64,000 bases of DNA from Caproicibacterium lactatifermentans (GTDB lineage Bacteria > Bacillota > Clostridia > Oscillospirales > Acutalibacteraceae), in contig NZ_CP046051.1 in NCBI RefSeq assembly GCF_013315815.1, forward strand, positions 1,418,501 to 1,482,500, in the 5' to 3' direction. The notes under the pieces were generated by a model, which saw nothing but the letters and a program-made list of their open reading frames with translations, did no database searches and was not told where the DNA came from. Shown piece after piece: positions 43,049-50,082 of the stretch (position 1 is the first letter of the stretch; the number at the start of each line of letters is the position of its first letter). Position numbers and translations under genes: made by a program.

Positions 43049-43634
43049 TTCGTATCCTCCTGATTATCGTAAAGATCTTATTTCTGTCTTTCTTTCCGTC
43101 AGTCTCGACACCGCTGGAAACATCCATCCCCCAAGGATGCAGCTTCCGCACCGCTTCCTGCACATTTTCCGGTGTCAGCCCGCCTGCAAGGAACCACGGG
43201 CGGTTAATCGGCGGTACCAAACTCCAGTCAAATGCCGTTCCGGTTCCGCCGCCGCTGTCCAGCAGCAAAAAATCCGCCGGGCTGGCTTCCGCACGGGCAA
43301 TATCCGCCGCGCTTTGTATGCGGAATGCCTGAATCACTGGAAATCCGGCCTGCTGAATCTGCCGAACGCTTTCTGCCGGTTCCTGCCCATGCAGCTGGGC
43401 AATGGTGATTGTGCCGCTTTGCAGCAGTGCCAAAATTTCTGCCACTGCAGCATTGACAAAGATACCAACCGGCAGAATTTCCGGTGCAAGTGCGGCACGG
43501 AGTTCTGCCGCCTGCCGTGGTGTTACTTTCCGGCGGCTTTCTGCAAATACAAACCCGACATAGTCCGGTTCTGCCTCATTTACAGCCTGAATATCCTGCA
43601 TCCGTGTCAGACCGCATACTTTAATTTTCGTCAC
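43041..43634 (-). CDS. trpF: phosphoribosylanthranilate isomerase
   Basis: A GTG start at 43634 ([17 protein letters not shown]) gives 197 residues; GGGAG lies six bases upstream, and the longer upstream frame runs into trpC. The catalytic cysteine in KVCGLT and the aspartate in [15 protein letters not shown] are present, as is the phosphate-binding [10 protein letters not shown]. It isomerises PRA to CdRP. It overlaps trpC by 14 bases. The C terminus ([18 protein letters not shown] [18 protein letters not shown]) is complete. Confidence 0.93.
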   Translation of the reverse strand: MTKIKVCGLTRMQDIQAVNEAEPDYVGFVFAESRRKVTPRQAAELRAALAPEILPVGIFVNAAVAEILALLQSGTITIAQLHGQEPAESVRQIQQAGFPVIQAFRIQSAADIARAEASPADFLLLDSGGGTGTAFDWSLVPPINRPWFLAGGLTPENVQEAVRKLHPWGMDVSSGVETDGKKDRNKIFTIIRRIRNG

Positions 43635-44424
43635 ATTCGGCTCCCCCCTTCCCACGCAGTTCCCGCAGACGCTGTTTCCGGTTCGGGGCACGCATGAGCG
43701 CTTCCCCAACTAAGACAGCATCCGCCTGCATCCGGCAAACGTCGGCAATTTCTTTTGACCCTTTCACGCCGCTTTCTGAAACAAAAGCCACATCCGACGG
43801 CACCAGCCTGCGCAGCCGTTCTCCTGCAGAAAGGTCAATGGTAAAATTTTTCAAATTCCGATTGTTGACACCGACAATCCTTGCACCAGATGCCAGTGCC
43901 CGCTGCACTTCTTCTTCCGTATGGGCTTCTACTAAAGCGGAAAGGCCCAGTCGCTGTGCCAACTCCCGATAGTCCCGCAGTTCCCGGTCTGTTAGGATGG
44001 CACAAATCAGCAGCACAGCCGATGCGCCCAGCAGCTTTGCTTCGCAGATCATGTACGGGTCCACCGTAAAATCCTTGCGCAGTACAGGAATTTGTACCGT
44101 TTGTGCAATTTCCTGCAGATACCGGTCGCTTCCCAGAAACCACTTTGGTTCTGTCAGCACAGAAATGGCAGCCGCACCCGCTTCCTCATAATCTTTTGCA
44201 ATCTGCAGATACGGAAAATCCGGCATAATCAGCCCTTTGCTGGGGGAAGCTTTTTTCACTTCACAGATAAAAGAAAGTCCCGGCTGTTTCAGTGCACGCT
44301 CAAATGGGAATGTCCGGTCCGCCGGCAGCGCTTCCGCTTCTGCCAATAAAGATTCATACGATTTCTTTGTTTTCCGCTGTGCCACCCGTTCTCTTGCGGC
44401 GGCGGCAAGATCATCCAAAATCAT
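43621..44424 (-). CDS. trpC: indole-3-glycerol phosphate synthase
   Basis: The 267-residue TIM barrel closes CdRP to indole-3-glycerol phosphate. Key residues are in [13 protein letters not shown] (E, K near 53-58), [26 protein letters not shown] (cut, catalytic K near 113), [11 protein letters not shown] (E), [11 protein letters not shown] (N) and FVSESGVK (S). All are present. It starts four bases before the trpD stop. The C-terminal ~15 residues are extended and charged. Confidence 0.95.
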   Translation of the reverse strand: MILDDLAAAARERVAQRKTKKSYESLLAEAEALPADRTFPFERALKQPGLSFICEVKKASPSKGLIMPDFPYLQIAKDYEEAGAAAISVLTEPKWFLGSDRYLQEIAQTVQIPVLRKDFTVDPYMICEAKLLGASAVLLICAILTDRELRDYRELAQRLGLSALVEAHTEEEVQRALASGARIVGVNNRNLKNFTIDLSAGERLRRLVPSDVAFVSESGVKGSKEIADVCRMQADAVLVGEALMRAPNRKQRLRELRGKGGAECDEN

Positions 44425-45437
44425 ACGTTTTCTCCGTTAGAAAGCCGGATAAACTGTTCCAACTGTGCTTTTGCCGCTCCGCTGTCGATTGTCTGTGCAG
44501 CAAGCTGCACACCTCCGCCAATACTGGAAACTTTTCCCGCAATTTTCAGCGCAGCAGCGGTATTCAGCAGCACAGCATCTCGCTTTGGCCCTTTTTCACC
44601 AGACAGAACTGCACGGGTAATAGCAGCATTCTGCTCCGGTGTACCACCGACCAGGTCTTCTTTCTGACAGCGCGTCAAGCCAAAATCTTCCGGCTGAATC
44701 ACATAGGAGCAATACTGACCCCCCTGCAGCTCACAAACGGTAGTGGGAGCAGAAAGTGAAATTTCATCCAACCGATCCTGCCCATACACGACCATGCCGC
44801 TTTTAACCCCGAGGTTTGTCAGCACACGTGCCAGCGGTTCCACCAGCGCTTCCTCATAAACACCCATCAGCTCCATATTGGCGCCTGCCGGATTGGAAAG
44901 TGGGCCGAGAATGTTAAACACGGTGCGGATTCCAAGTTCTTTCCGGACGGGTGCAACATATTTCATGGCAATATGATAATTCTGCGCAAACAGGAAACAC
45001 AAATTAATCTTTTTGAGCAATTCCGTGCTTTTTTCCGGCGGCAGGGTAATATTGACGCCCAGTGCTTCCAGCACATCTGCAGCGCCGCATTTACTGGAAG
45101 CGGCACGATTGCCGTGTTTTGCTACCGGTACACCGGCCGCCGATGCCACAATTGCGGATGTAGTCGAAATGTTGAAAGAATTGGCGTTGTCCCCGCCGGT
45201 TCCCACGATTTCCAGCACATCCATATCATGCAGCAATTTGACGCAGTGGGCACGCATCCCCGCAGCAGAAGCGGTAATCTCCTCAATCGTCTCCCCTTTT
45301 ATGCGCAGAGCAGTCAGATAGGCCCCCATCTGTGCCTGTGTCGTTTTTCCGCTCATAATTTCGTTCATGACTTCATTGGCGGTTTTGTAGTCAAGATCTT
45401 TTTTTTCAACAAGCTGTGCAATCGCTTCTTTAATCAT
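44421..45437 (-). CDS. trpD: anthranilate phosphoribosyltransferase
   Basis: The 338-residue enzyme transfers phosphoribose to anthranilate. The PRPP-binding loop [16 protein letters not shown] is near residue 78, [21 protein letters not shown] (cut) near 105, and the metal/anthranilate region [13 protein letters not shown] near 170. It is separate from trpG, unlike the fused enzymes of enterobacteria. ATG 45437 follows GGAGG. The trpG stop lies 56 bases upstream, the largest gap in the operon. Confidence 0.95.
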   Translation of the reverse strand: MIKEAIAQLVEKKDLDYKTANEVMNEIMSGKTTQAQMGAYLTALRIKGETIEEITASAAGMRAHCVKLLHDMDVLEIVGTGGDNANSFNISTTSAIVASAAGVPVAKHGNRAASSKCGAADVLEALGVNITLPPEKSTELLKKINLCFLFAQNYHIAMKYVAPVRKELGIRTVFNILGPLSNPAGANMELMGVYEEALVEPLARVLTNLGVKSGMVVYGQDRLDEISLSAPTTVCELQGGQYCSYVIQPEDFGLTRCQKEDLVGGTPEQNAAITRAVLSGEKGPKRDAVLLNTAAALKIAGKVSSIGGGVQLAAQTIDSGAAKAQLEQFIRLSNGENV

Positions 45438-45493
45438 TTCGGCAGCCTCCTATAAAAATCATTCAACACGGATTCGGTTAGATAGATGAAAAT

Positions 45494-46075
45494 TTATTTT
45501 TGGGGACAAAGCTTTAAAAAGTTCTGCAGGATTTTTTCCCCCTGCGGTGTCAGGATGGACTCCGGGTGAAACTGCAGGCCGAATACCGGTTGGGTCTGGT
45601 ACTGCACTGCCATGATTTCGCCGTCATCCAAACTGCGTGCCGCAACCTTCAGTTCAGGCGGCAGGTTTGCTTCCTGAACGGACAGGGAATGATACCGCGC
45701 CGCACCGATCACTTCCGGCAGCCCGCAGAACAGCGGACAATCTTGGCTGAGTTTCACCTGTGACTGCTTGCCATGCATCAACTGCTTCGCATACCCGATT
45801 TTTCCTCCGAATGCCTGACAGATTGCTTGGTGTCCAAGACACACGCCCAGCAGCGGCACTTTGCCGGTGAAAAAGCGCACCGCTTCTTCACACACCCCTG
45901 CATTTTCCGGCCGACCGGGGCCGGGACTTAAAATCACTGCATCCGGCTGCATCTCTGCCAGCTGCTTGACTGGAAATTCGCTGTTGCGCACAACCCGGAT
46001 ATTCGGCTCCATGGCACCGATCATCTGGTAAAGATTATAGGAAAAGCTGTCATAATTATCAATCAGCAGAATCAT
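45494..46075 (-). CDS. trpG: anthranilate synthase component II (glutamine amidotransferase)
   Basis: The 193-residue class I amidotransferase supplies ammonia to TrpE. It has LSPGPGRPENAG (oxyanion region), the nucleophile cysteine in LLGVCLGHQAICQAFGG (C79), and the His-Glu pair in GLQFHPESILTP (near 170). ATG 46075 (ILLIDNYDSFSYNL) overlaps the end of trpE by 17 bases. In some Firmicutes TrpG also serves folate synthesis; here its place in the trp operon indicates tryptophan use first. Confidence 0.94.
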   Translation of the reverse strand: MILLIDNYDSFSYNLYQMIGAMEPNIRVVRNSEFPVKQLAEMQPDAVILSPGPGRPENAGVCEEAVRFFTGKVPLLGVCLGHQAICQAFGGKIGYAKQLMHGKQSQVKLSQDCPLFCGLPEVIGAARYHSLSVQEANLPPELKVAARSLDDGEIMAVQYQTQPVFGLQFHPESILTPQGEKILQNFLKLCPQK

Positions 46076-47549
46076 CGTCAATCTCCTCCTGTGCTTCCTG
46101 CAGGGCAGCCACAACCGCCTTTGCTTTGTTAATGCATTCTTGATATTCCTGCTCCGGAATGCTGTCTGCCACAATGCCTGCGCCAGAACGGACAAAGACC
46201 TTTCCGTTCTTTTTAAACGCGATGCGGATGGCGATGCAGGTATCCAAGTTTCCGGTAAAATCCAAATAGCCAATTGCGCCGCCGTAAATCCCGCGCCGGT
46301 TATTTTCCAGTTCATTGATAATCTGGCAGGCACGGAACTTCGGCGCACCGGAAAGGGTCCCGGCCGGCAGGACGGAGCCAATGACATCCGGTGCCGTAAA
46401 TCCGTCCTTGATGGTTCCGGTGACTGTGGAACCAAGGTGCATGATGTGGGAAAACCGCAGTACCTGCAGATGCCTTTCTACTTTTACGGAACCGAATTCG
46501 CTGATACGGCCCAGATCATTGCGGCCGAGGTCCACCAACATGTTGTGTTCGGCAAGCTCTTTGGGATCCGTCAGTAAATCGTGTTCCAGCTGGCGGTCCT
46601 GTTCCTCTGTTTCTCCGCGGGGCCGGGAACCTGCCAGCGGAAAAGTCTGCAGCACGCCGTTATCAAGTTTTACTAATGTTTCTGGGGAAGCACCCGCAAT
46701 TTCAATGTCATCACTGGAGAAATAGAACATGTATGGAGACGGGTTCAACGTGCGCAGCACCCGGTAGGTATTGAGCAGGCTGCCCTCAAAGTCAGCATCC
46801 AGCCGGTTGCTGAGTACAGCCTGAAAAATATCGCCTTCCCGAATATACTGCTTTGCACGTTCCACCATCTGGCAATATGCCTCTTTCGTGAAAAGGTGAC
46901 GCACCGGAGAAGTCATACGGCCCGGTTTCCGCTGCGCAGGTGTTCCGTTCCGAATCAGGTTGGCTAAGTATTTTAATTCTTCCTGTGCATCTGCATAGGC
47001 AGCTTCCACATTCCCGTCTAAGCGGATATTCGCAATCAGCACAATTTTCTGGCGGAAATGGTCAAATGCAATCACACGGTCAAAGAGCATTAGGTCCACA
47101 TCATTGAAATTTTCCTGATCTTCGGCATCCAGCTTCAGTTCCGGTTCACTGTATTTCACATAGTCATAGGAGAAATAACCGACTAAGCCACCGGTAAAGG
47201 GAGGCAGTTCCGAAAACCGCGGGCTTTTATTGGCTGCAAGAATCTTTTTCAGCACAGCGCCCGGGTCCTGTGTGTGAAAGTGCTCTTCTGTTTCCCCCCG
47301 CACACACATTTCTCCGTCTGCACAGGTAATCTCCTGTTTGGGGTCAAAACCGAGGAATGTATAGCGGCCCCAATGCCGTTTGCTCTCTGCACTTTCCAAC
47401 AGGAAACAGTGGTGGCTTTCCGCCTGCAGAATACGCAGTACCTCGATCGGTGTTTTAATGTCTGCATAAATTTCCCGGCTGACCGGCAAAATCCGGTACT
47501 GTCCCTGTGCTGCAAAACGTTTGACTTCTTCCAAGGTTGGTTTTATCAT
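46059..47549 (-). CDS. trpE: anthranilate synthase component I
   Basis: The 496-residue chorismate-using enzyme begins KPTLEEVKRFAAQGQYRILPV, with the tryptophan feedback site near LLESAESKRHWGRYTFLG. The catalytic C-terminal part shows YIREGDIFQAVLSNR, FPLAGSRPRGE, HNMLVDLGRNDLGRI, VLPAGTLSGAPKFRACQII (cut) and GAGIVADSIPEQEY. ATG 47549 is chosen because GGGAGGG lies upstream and the longer frame runs into the T-box leader. First gene of the operon; expression is controlled by the T-box upstream. Confidence 0.95.
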   Translation of the reverse strand: MIKPTLEEVKRFAAQGQYRILPVSREIYADIKTPIEVLRILQAESHHCFLLESAESKRHWGRYTFLGFDPKQEITCADGEMCVRGETEEHFHTQDPGAVLKKILAANKSPRFSELPPFTGGLVGYFSYDYVKYSEPELKLDAEDQENFNDVDLMLFDRVIAFDHFRQKIVLIANIRLDGNVEAAYADAQEELKYLANLIRNGTPAQRKPGRMTSPVRHLFTKEAYCQMVERAKQYIREGDIFQAVLSNRLDADFEGSLLNTYRVLRTLNPSPYMFYFSSDDIEIAGASPETLVKLDNGVLQTFPLAGSRPRGETEEQDRQLEHDLLTDPKELAEHNMLVDLGRNDLGRISEFGSVKVERHLQVLRFSHIMHLGSTVTGTIKDGFTAPDVIGSVLPAGTLSGAPKFRACQIINELENNRRGIYGGAIGYLDFTGNLDTCIAIRIAFKKNGKVFVRSGAGIVADSIPEQEYQECINKAKAVVAALQEAQEEIDDDSAD

Positions 47550-47585
47550 AGATGATCCCTCCCGATAGATTTTCCCGGGGGGCAT

Positions 47586-47875
47586 ACAAAAAGGCCCGCC
47601 CAGGACAAACAGAATACTGTCTGTCAAGGACGGGCCTGAAAAATCCGGCTCGCGGTGCCACCTTGCTTTGCGGTTATGAAAACCGCACCCTTTGCGGAGT
47701 ACCAACATACCCCTAGCCCATTACGCAGGCCCTGCGTCACAGGATACTCAGTGCGAAGCACCTTTCGCTGTGCCCTCAATGGTCCATTTAACAGCCCGCT
47801 CACGGTCCGGCTCTCATCTGCCCGGACTCTCTGTACGCGCTTGTGCCGTTTTTATCTCCATTTCATCGGTTTAGC
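47586..47875 (-). promoter_or_regulatory. tRNA-Trp T-box leader of the trp operon
   Basis: The minus-strand leader contains the T-box core AGGTGGCACCGCG (47651-47664 region) just upstream of the terminator. The TGGC in the core would pair with a tRNA ending GCCA; G at the discriminator position fits bacterial tRNA-Trp. A candidate specifier UGG lies in AAATGGACC near 47783-47791, within a stem I-like region containing AGAGAGT. Uncharged tRNA-Trp would thus stabilise the antiterminator and turn the operon on. The specifier call is from sequence context and would need folding to confirm. Confidence 0.88.
47587..47638 (-). terminator. T-box controlled terminator of the trp operon
   Basis: On the minus strand AGGCCCG (47630-47637 side) pairs with CGGGCCT (47591-47598 side) across a loop holding a second inner stem, and is followed by five T. 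Its 5' half overlaps the region just after the T-box sequence, so antitermination and termination are mutually exclusive. Confidence 0.85.
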
Positions 47876-47900
47876 AAGAAAATTATTAATTTTATTTTAT

Positions 47901-47928
47901 ATTATACACATCTTCAAAAATCTGTCAA
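47901..47928 (-). promoter_or_regulatory. trp operon promoter
   Basis: A fully consensus TTGACA (47923-47928, minus) and TATAAT (47901-47906) are separated by 16 bases, with an A/T-rich stretch upstream. Transcription would start near 47893 and enter the T-box leader. Confidence 0.85.
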
Positions 47929-47963
47929 TAGTTTTTAAAAAATTTTTAAGAGGACAAACTCTG

Positions 47964-48617
47964 TTATAGCCTCCGGTATTTTTCCAGCAGACGGGCCGCC
48001 AACTGACTGTCCACGCGAACAAAGTCGTCGCCTAGTTCGCCGCCGCACTGTTTGCTGATCTCCATCGCTTCCTGATAAGTGGCAAAACGGGTTGCCTTTT
48101 TTAGGGGATTCTCTTCTCCCTCTAGAAAGAACAGGAACCCGATACGGTCCTTTTCCTGATTTGCAAAACAGAAGCAGCCGATTTCCACTGTTTTATTCTG
48201 TTTTTCCTCTACAATTGCAGCAAGACCGGCTTTGACAAGTTCCACCCCAACGTCATCCAGCCCAGCCTCAAAAATCAGGACTTTTTCCTTAAGCTCCATT
48301 GGGGACGTCACCGCGCGTTTCCGCACCCCGGCAAGCTGTGGGAAGCGCGTGTCTACTTCAACTTTCCGCAAAGCCTGTTTACTGCCCTCCGGCACCAGAT
48401 ACACCATAAATTTTTTCTCTTTATCGTGGTACAGACAGGGATAGACCAATTCTGCCTGATAGCCACAGTGCGGACACTGCCAGTCAAAAAGCGTTTCATC
48501 CAGAACTTTCTGCCGCAAAACCGGCTCTGTATTTGCGCTGATGCCTGTCCATAATTTTGTGCGTACCGGCTTTCCACACTGCGGGCAGCAGACATCCTTG
48601 CTTACCTGAGTAGACAT
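47964..48617 (-). CDS. CpXC-domain protein
   Basis: The 217-residue protein begins STQVSKDVCCPQCGKPVRTKLW and continues to WQCPHCGYQAELVYPCLYHD, two CPxC pairs that make a rubredoxin-like zinc knuckle; this is the CpXC domain. The rest (residues 75-217) is alpha/beta, without a recognised domain: KEKVLIFEAGLDDVGVELVKAGLAAIV (cut), RIGFLFFLEGEENPLKKATRFATYQEAM (cut). The family is common in Clostridia and its role is unknown. ATG 48617 has AGGTGTT upstream on the minus strand. It belongs to the chromosomal segment by codon and base use. Confidence 0.75.
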   Translation of the reverse strand: MSTQVSKDVCCPQCGKPVRTKLWTGISANTEPVLRQKVLDETLFDWQCPHCGYQAELVYPCLYHDKEKKFMVYLVPEGSKQALRKVEVDTRFPQLAGVRKRAVTSPMELKEKVLIFEAGLDDVGVELVKAGLAAIVEEKQNKTVEIGCFCFANQEKDRIGFLFFLEGEENPLKKATRFATYQEAMEISKQCGGELGDDFVRVDSQLAARLLEKYRRL

Positions 48618-48749
48618 AAAGCAAAAACACCTCCGTGTTTCTTCTCAAAATAATAATTGTATTATATCACATGTGACCCAGCTTTCCTACCCAAAAGCGT
48701 TCTTTCTGGAAATTTTTCATGGATATTCAGAAAAATTTTTCTTCTCCAT

Positions 48750-48800
48750 AAATTATGCTGTTAAATAGCTGATAGATGCGTTATAATAAAAGCAGGTCTT
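48750..48800 (+). promoter_or_regulatory. candidate promoter of the small acidic protein gene
   Basis: TATAAT at 48782-48787 is a perfect -10; the -35 region (TGTTAA or TTAAAT near 48759-48768) is weak. The gene starts 63 bases downstream. The 232 bases between 48618 and 48849 carry no gene. Confidence 0.45.
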
Positions 48801-48849
48801 AATTTTTCCGCACCGGCAGTGTTTCCGGTCGCGGTACGGAGGGAACAAA

Positions 48850-49371
48850 ATGGGATTACTTGATTCTCTTGGAAGCCAGATGGCCAGCACATTTAACAGC
48901 CTGCGGGAAAAGAACCACCGCTCCGCTGTGATTAACCGCCTGCATATTGTCATTCAAAATGAGCGCGAAAACAGTGCCCGTGCTTATGTTGCACTCGGAA
49001 AATATTTTTATGAACACCTCCGCGATCAGGGTAATGCTGAGACGGACGCGCTCTGCGCCTGCATCGATGACAGCGACCGCCGTATGAAACGTGCCTTTGA
49101 TCACATGGATGAAATCCGCGAATCCAATTTTGCTTCTGTTGATGAAACAGAATGCACCGACTGTAAAGATGACTGCGGTACCTGCAAATTCTATGAGGAT
49201 AACGATGACGAGCAGGATGCGGAATCCTCCGATAAGGATAAAAAATCTGCTCCGCCAGTTCAGGAGCCTTCTACTGAGCAGCCGCAGCAGAAACCCGCTT
49301 CTTCCGCACAGCCAGCGCCAGCCGTAACCCCGGCTGATGAAGAAGCTGCGCCAGAGGAGCCGGAAACTTGA
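48850..49371 (+). CDS. hypothetical protein with a Cys cluster and acidic low-complexity tail
   Basis: The 173-residue protein has a helical N-terminal domain (GLLDSLGSQMASTFNSLREKNHRSAVINRLHIVIQNEREN cut). A cysteine cluster ETECTDCKDDCGTCKFYED near 97-115 may bind metal, and a Pro/Glu/Ala-rich disordered tail runs from about 115. The first 60 residues look like a small all-helical domain. ATG 48850 follows GGAGGG. Its stop overlaps the TTG start of mnmA, so both are co-transcribed. No function assigned. Confidence 0.65.
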   Translation: MGLLDSLGSQMASTFNSLREKNHRSAVINRLHIVIQNERENSARAYVALGKYFYEHLRDQGNAETDALCACIDDSDRRMKRAFDHMDEIRESNFASVDETECTDCKDDCGTCKFYEDNDDEQDAESSDKDKKSAPPVQEPSTEQPQQKPASSAQPAPAVTPADEEAAPEEPET

Positions 49372-49820
49372 AGGGAAAAGTTTTAGTCGGCATGAGCGGC
49401 GGCGTGGACAGCAGCGTCGCCGCTCTTTTGCTGCAGAAAAGCGGCTGGGAAGTTGTTGGCTGCACGCTGCGCCTGCACTTGGATGACCCGTCTTTCCCGC
49501 CGCGGGAAGGCGGATGCTGTTCCTTTCAGGATGTGCAGGATGCACGCCGTGTTTGTTATGCGCTTGGCATTGACCATTTTGTCTTTAATTTTACAGAACT
49601 CTTTGAGCAAAAAGTAATTGACAATTTTGTCTCCGAATATGCCGTCGGCCGCACACCAAATCCCTGCATCCGCTGTAATCGCTGGCTTAAATTCGGTGCA
49701 ATGCTTCGCCGTGCAGAAGAACTGGGCTGTGATGCCATTGCCACAGGTCATTATGCGAAAGTGCAGCAGGGACCGGACGGCCGCTGGCAGTTATATGCCT
49801 CCCCTTACGGCAAAGACCAG
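49368..49820 (+). pseudogene. mnmA: mnmA (tRNA 2-thiouridylase) 5' fragment, cut at the segment border
   Basis: The fragment holds about 151 of the usual ~360 residues. TTG 49368 gives KGKVLVGMSGGVDSSVAALLLQK, with PP-loop SGGVDSS. GRTPNPCIRCNRWLKFG follows, with the first catalytic cysteine (NPCIRC), then DAIATGHYAKVQ. Family sequence ends at SPYGKDQ (49820). The next 17 codons to 49874 come from a different gene's upstream region. The second catalytic cysteine and tRNA-binding domains are missing, so this copy cannot thiolate U34 of tRNA-Lys/Glu/Gln. No 3' part is present in the window. If no second copy exists the cell would lose an important modification. Confidence 0.9.
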
Positions 49821-49831
49821 AGGAGAACTTA
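49810..49831. other. right border of the chromosomal (trp-mnmA) segment
   Basis: mnmA sequence ends at CCAG 49817-49820 and is followed at once by AGGAGAACTT ATG, the ribosome binding site and start of an element gene. GCAAAGA at 49810-49816 repeats the left border's 41078-41084. The crossover cannot be placed more closely than about 49810-49821. Confidence 0.55.
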
Positions 49832-50025
49832 TGACAAACACAGAATTAACAAAAACCCAGAAAAACGGAATTGACTATAATGCTGAAATGAAGAGAATCG
49901 GCTCTACTTTTATTAAGGATTGTGCGGAAGATGCAAAACCCAAGGTCGAAAAGCTTGGAGCAGATCTCTTCTCGTTAGCTTATAAGCGGTTTGTAGATTG
50001 GCTGAATTACGTTTTGGCTGCTTGA
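49831..50025 (+). CDS. small hypothetical element protein, 64 aa
   Basis: ATG 49831, five bases after AGGAG, gives TNTELTKTQKNGIDYNAEMKRIGSTFIKDCAEDAKPKVEKL (cut) and ends RFVDWLNYVLAA. It is an all-helical small protein with a hydrophobic C-terminal helix (SLAYKRFVDWLNYVLAA). The gene is AT-rich like the MerR-type gene at 40393 and is followed by a terminator, so the two plausibly form a cassette regulator-plus-product split by the trp segment. Function unknown; a regulator-controlled toxin-like or membrane-associated product is only a guess. Confidence 0.6.
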   Translation: MTNTELTKTQKNGIDYNAEMKRIGSTFIKDCAEDAKPKVEKLGADLFSLAYKRFVDWLNYVLAA

Positions 50026-50026
50026 C

Positions 50027-50058
50027 AAAAGAAGCGTCTCTTCGGAGGCGCTTTTTTC
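50027..50058 (+). terminator. intrinsic terminator after the 64-residue gene
   Basis: AAGCG-CTC and GAG-CGCTT pair around a TTCG tetraloop with one internal mismatch pair, then six T. It closes the AT-rich cassette before the GH18 tail gene. Confidence 0.8.
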
Positions 50059-50082
50059 ATGCCCTCACGGAGGTGACTGCCT

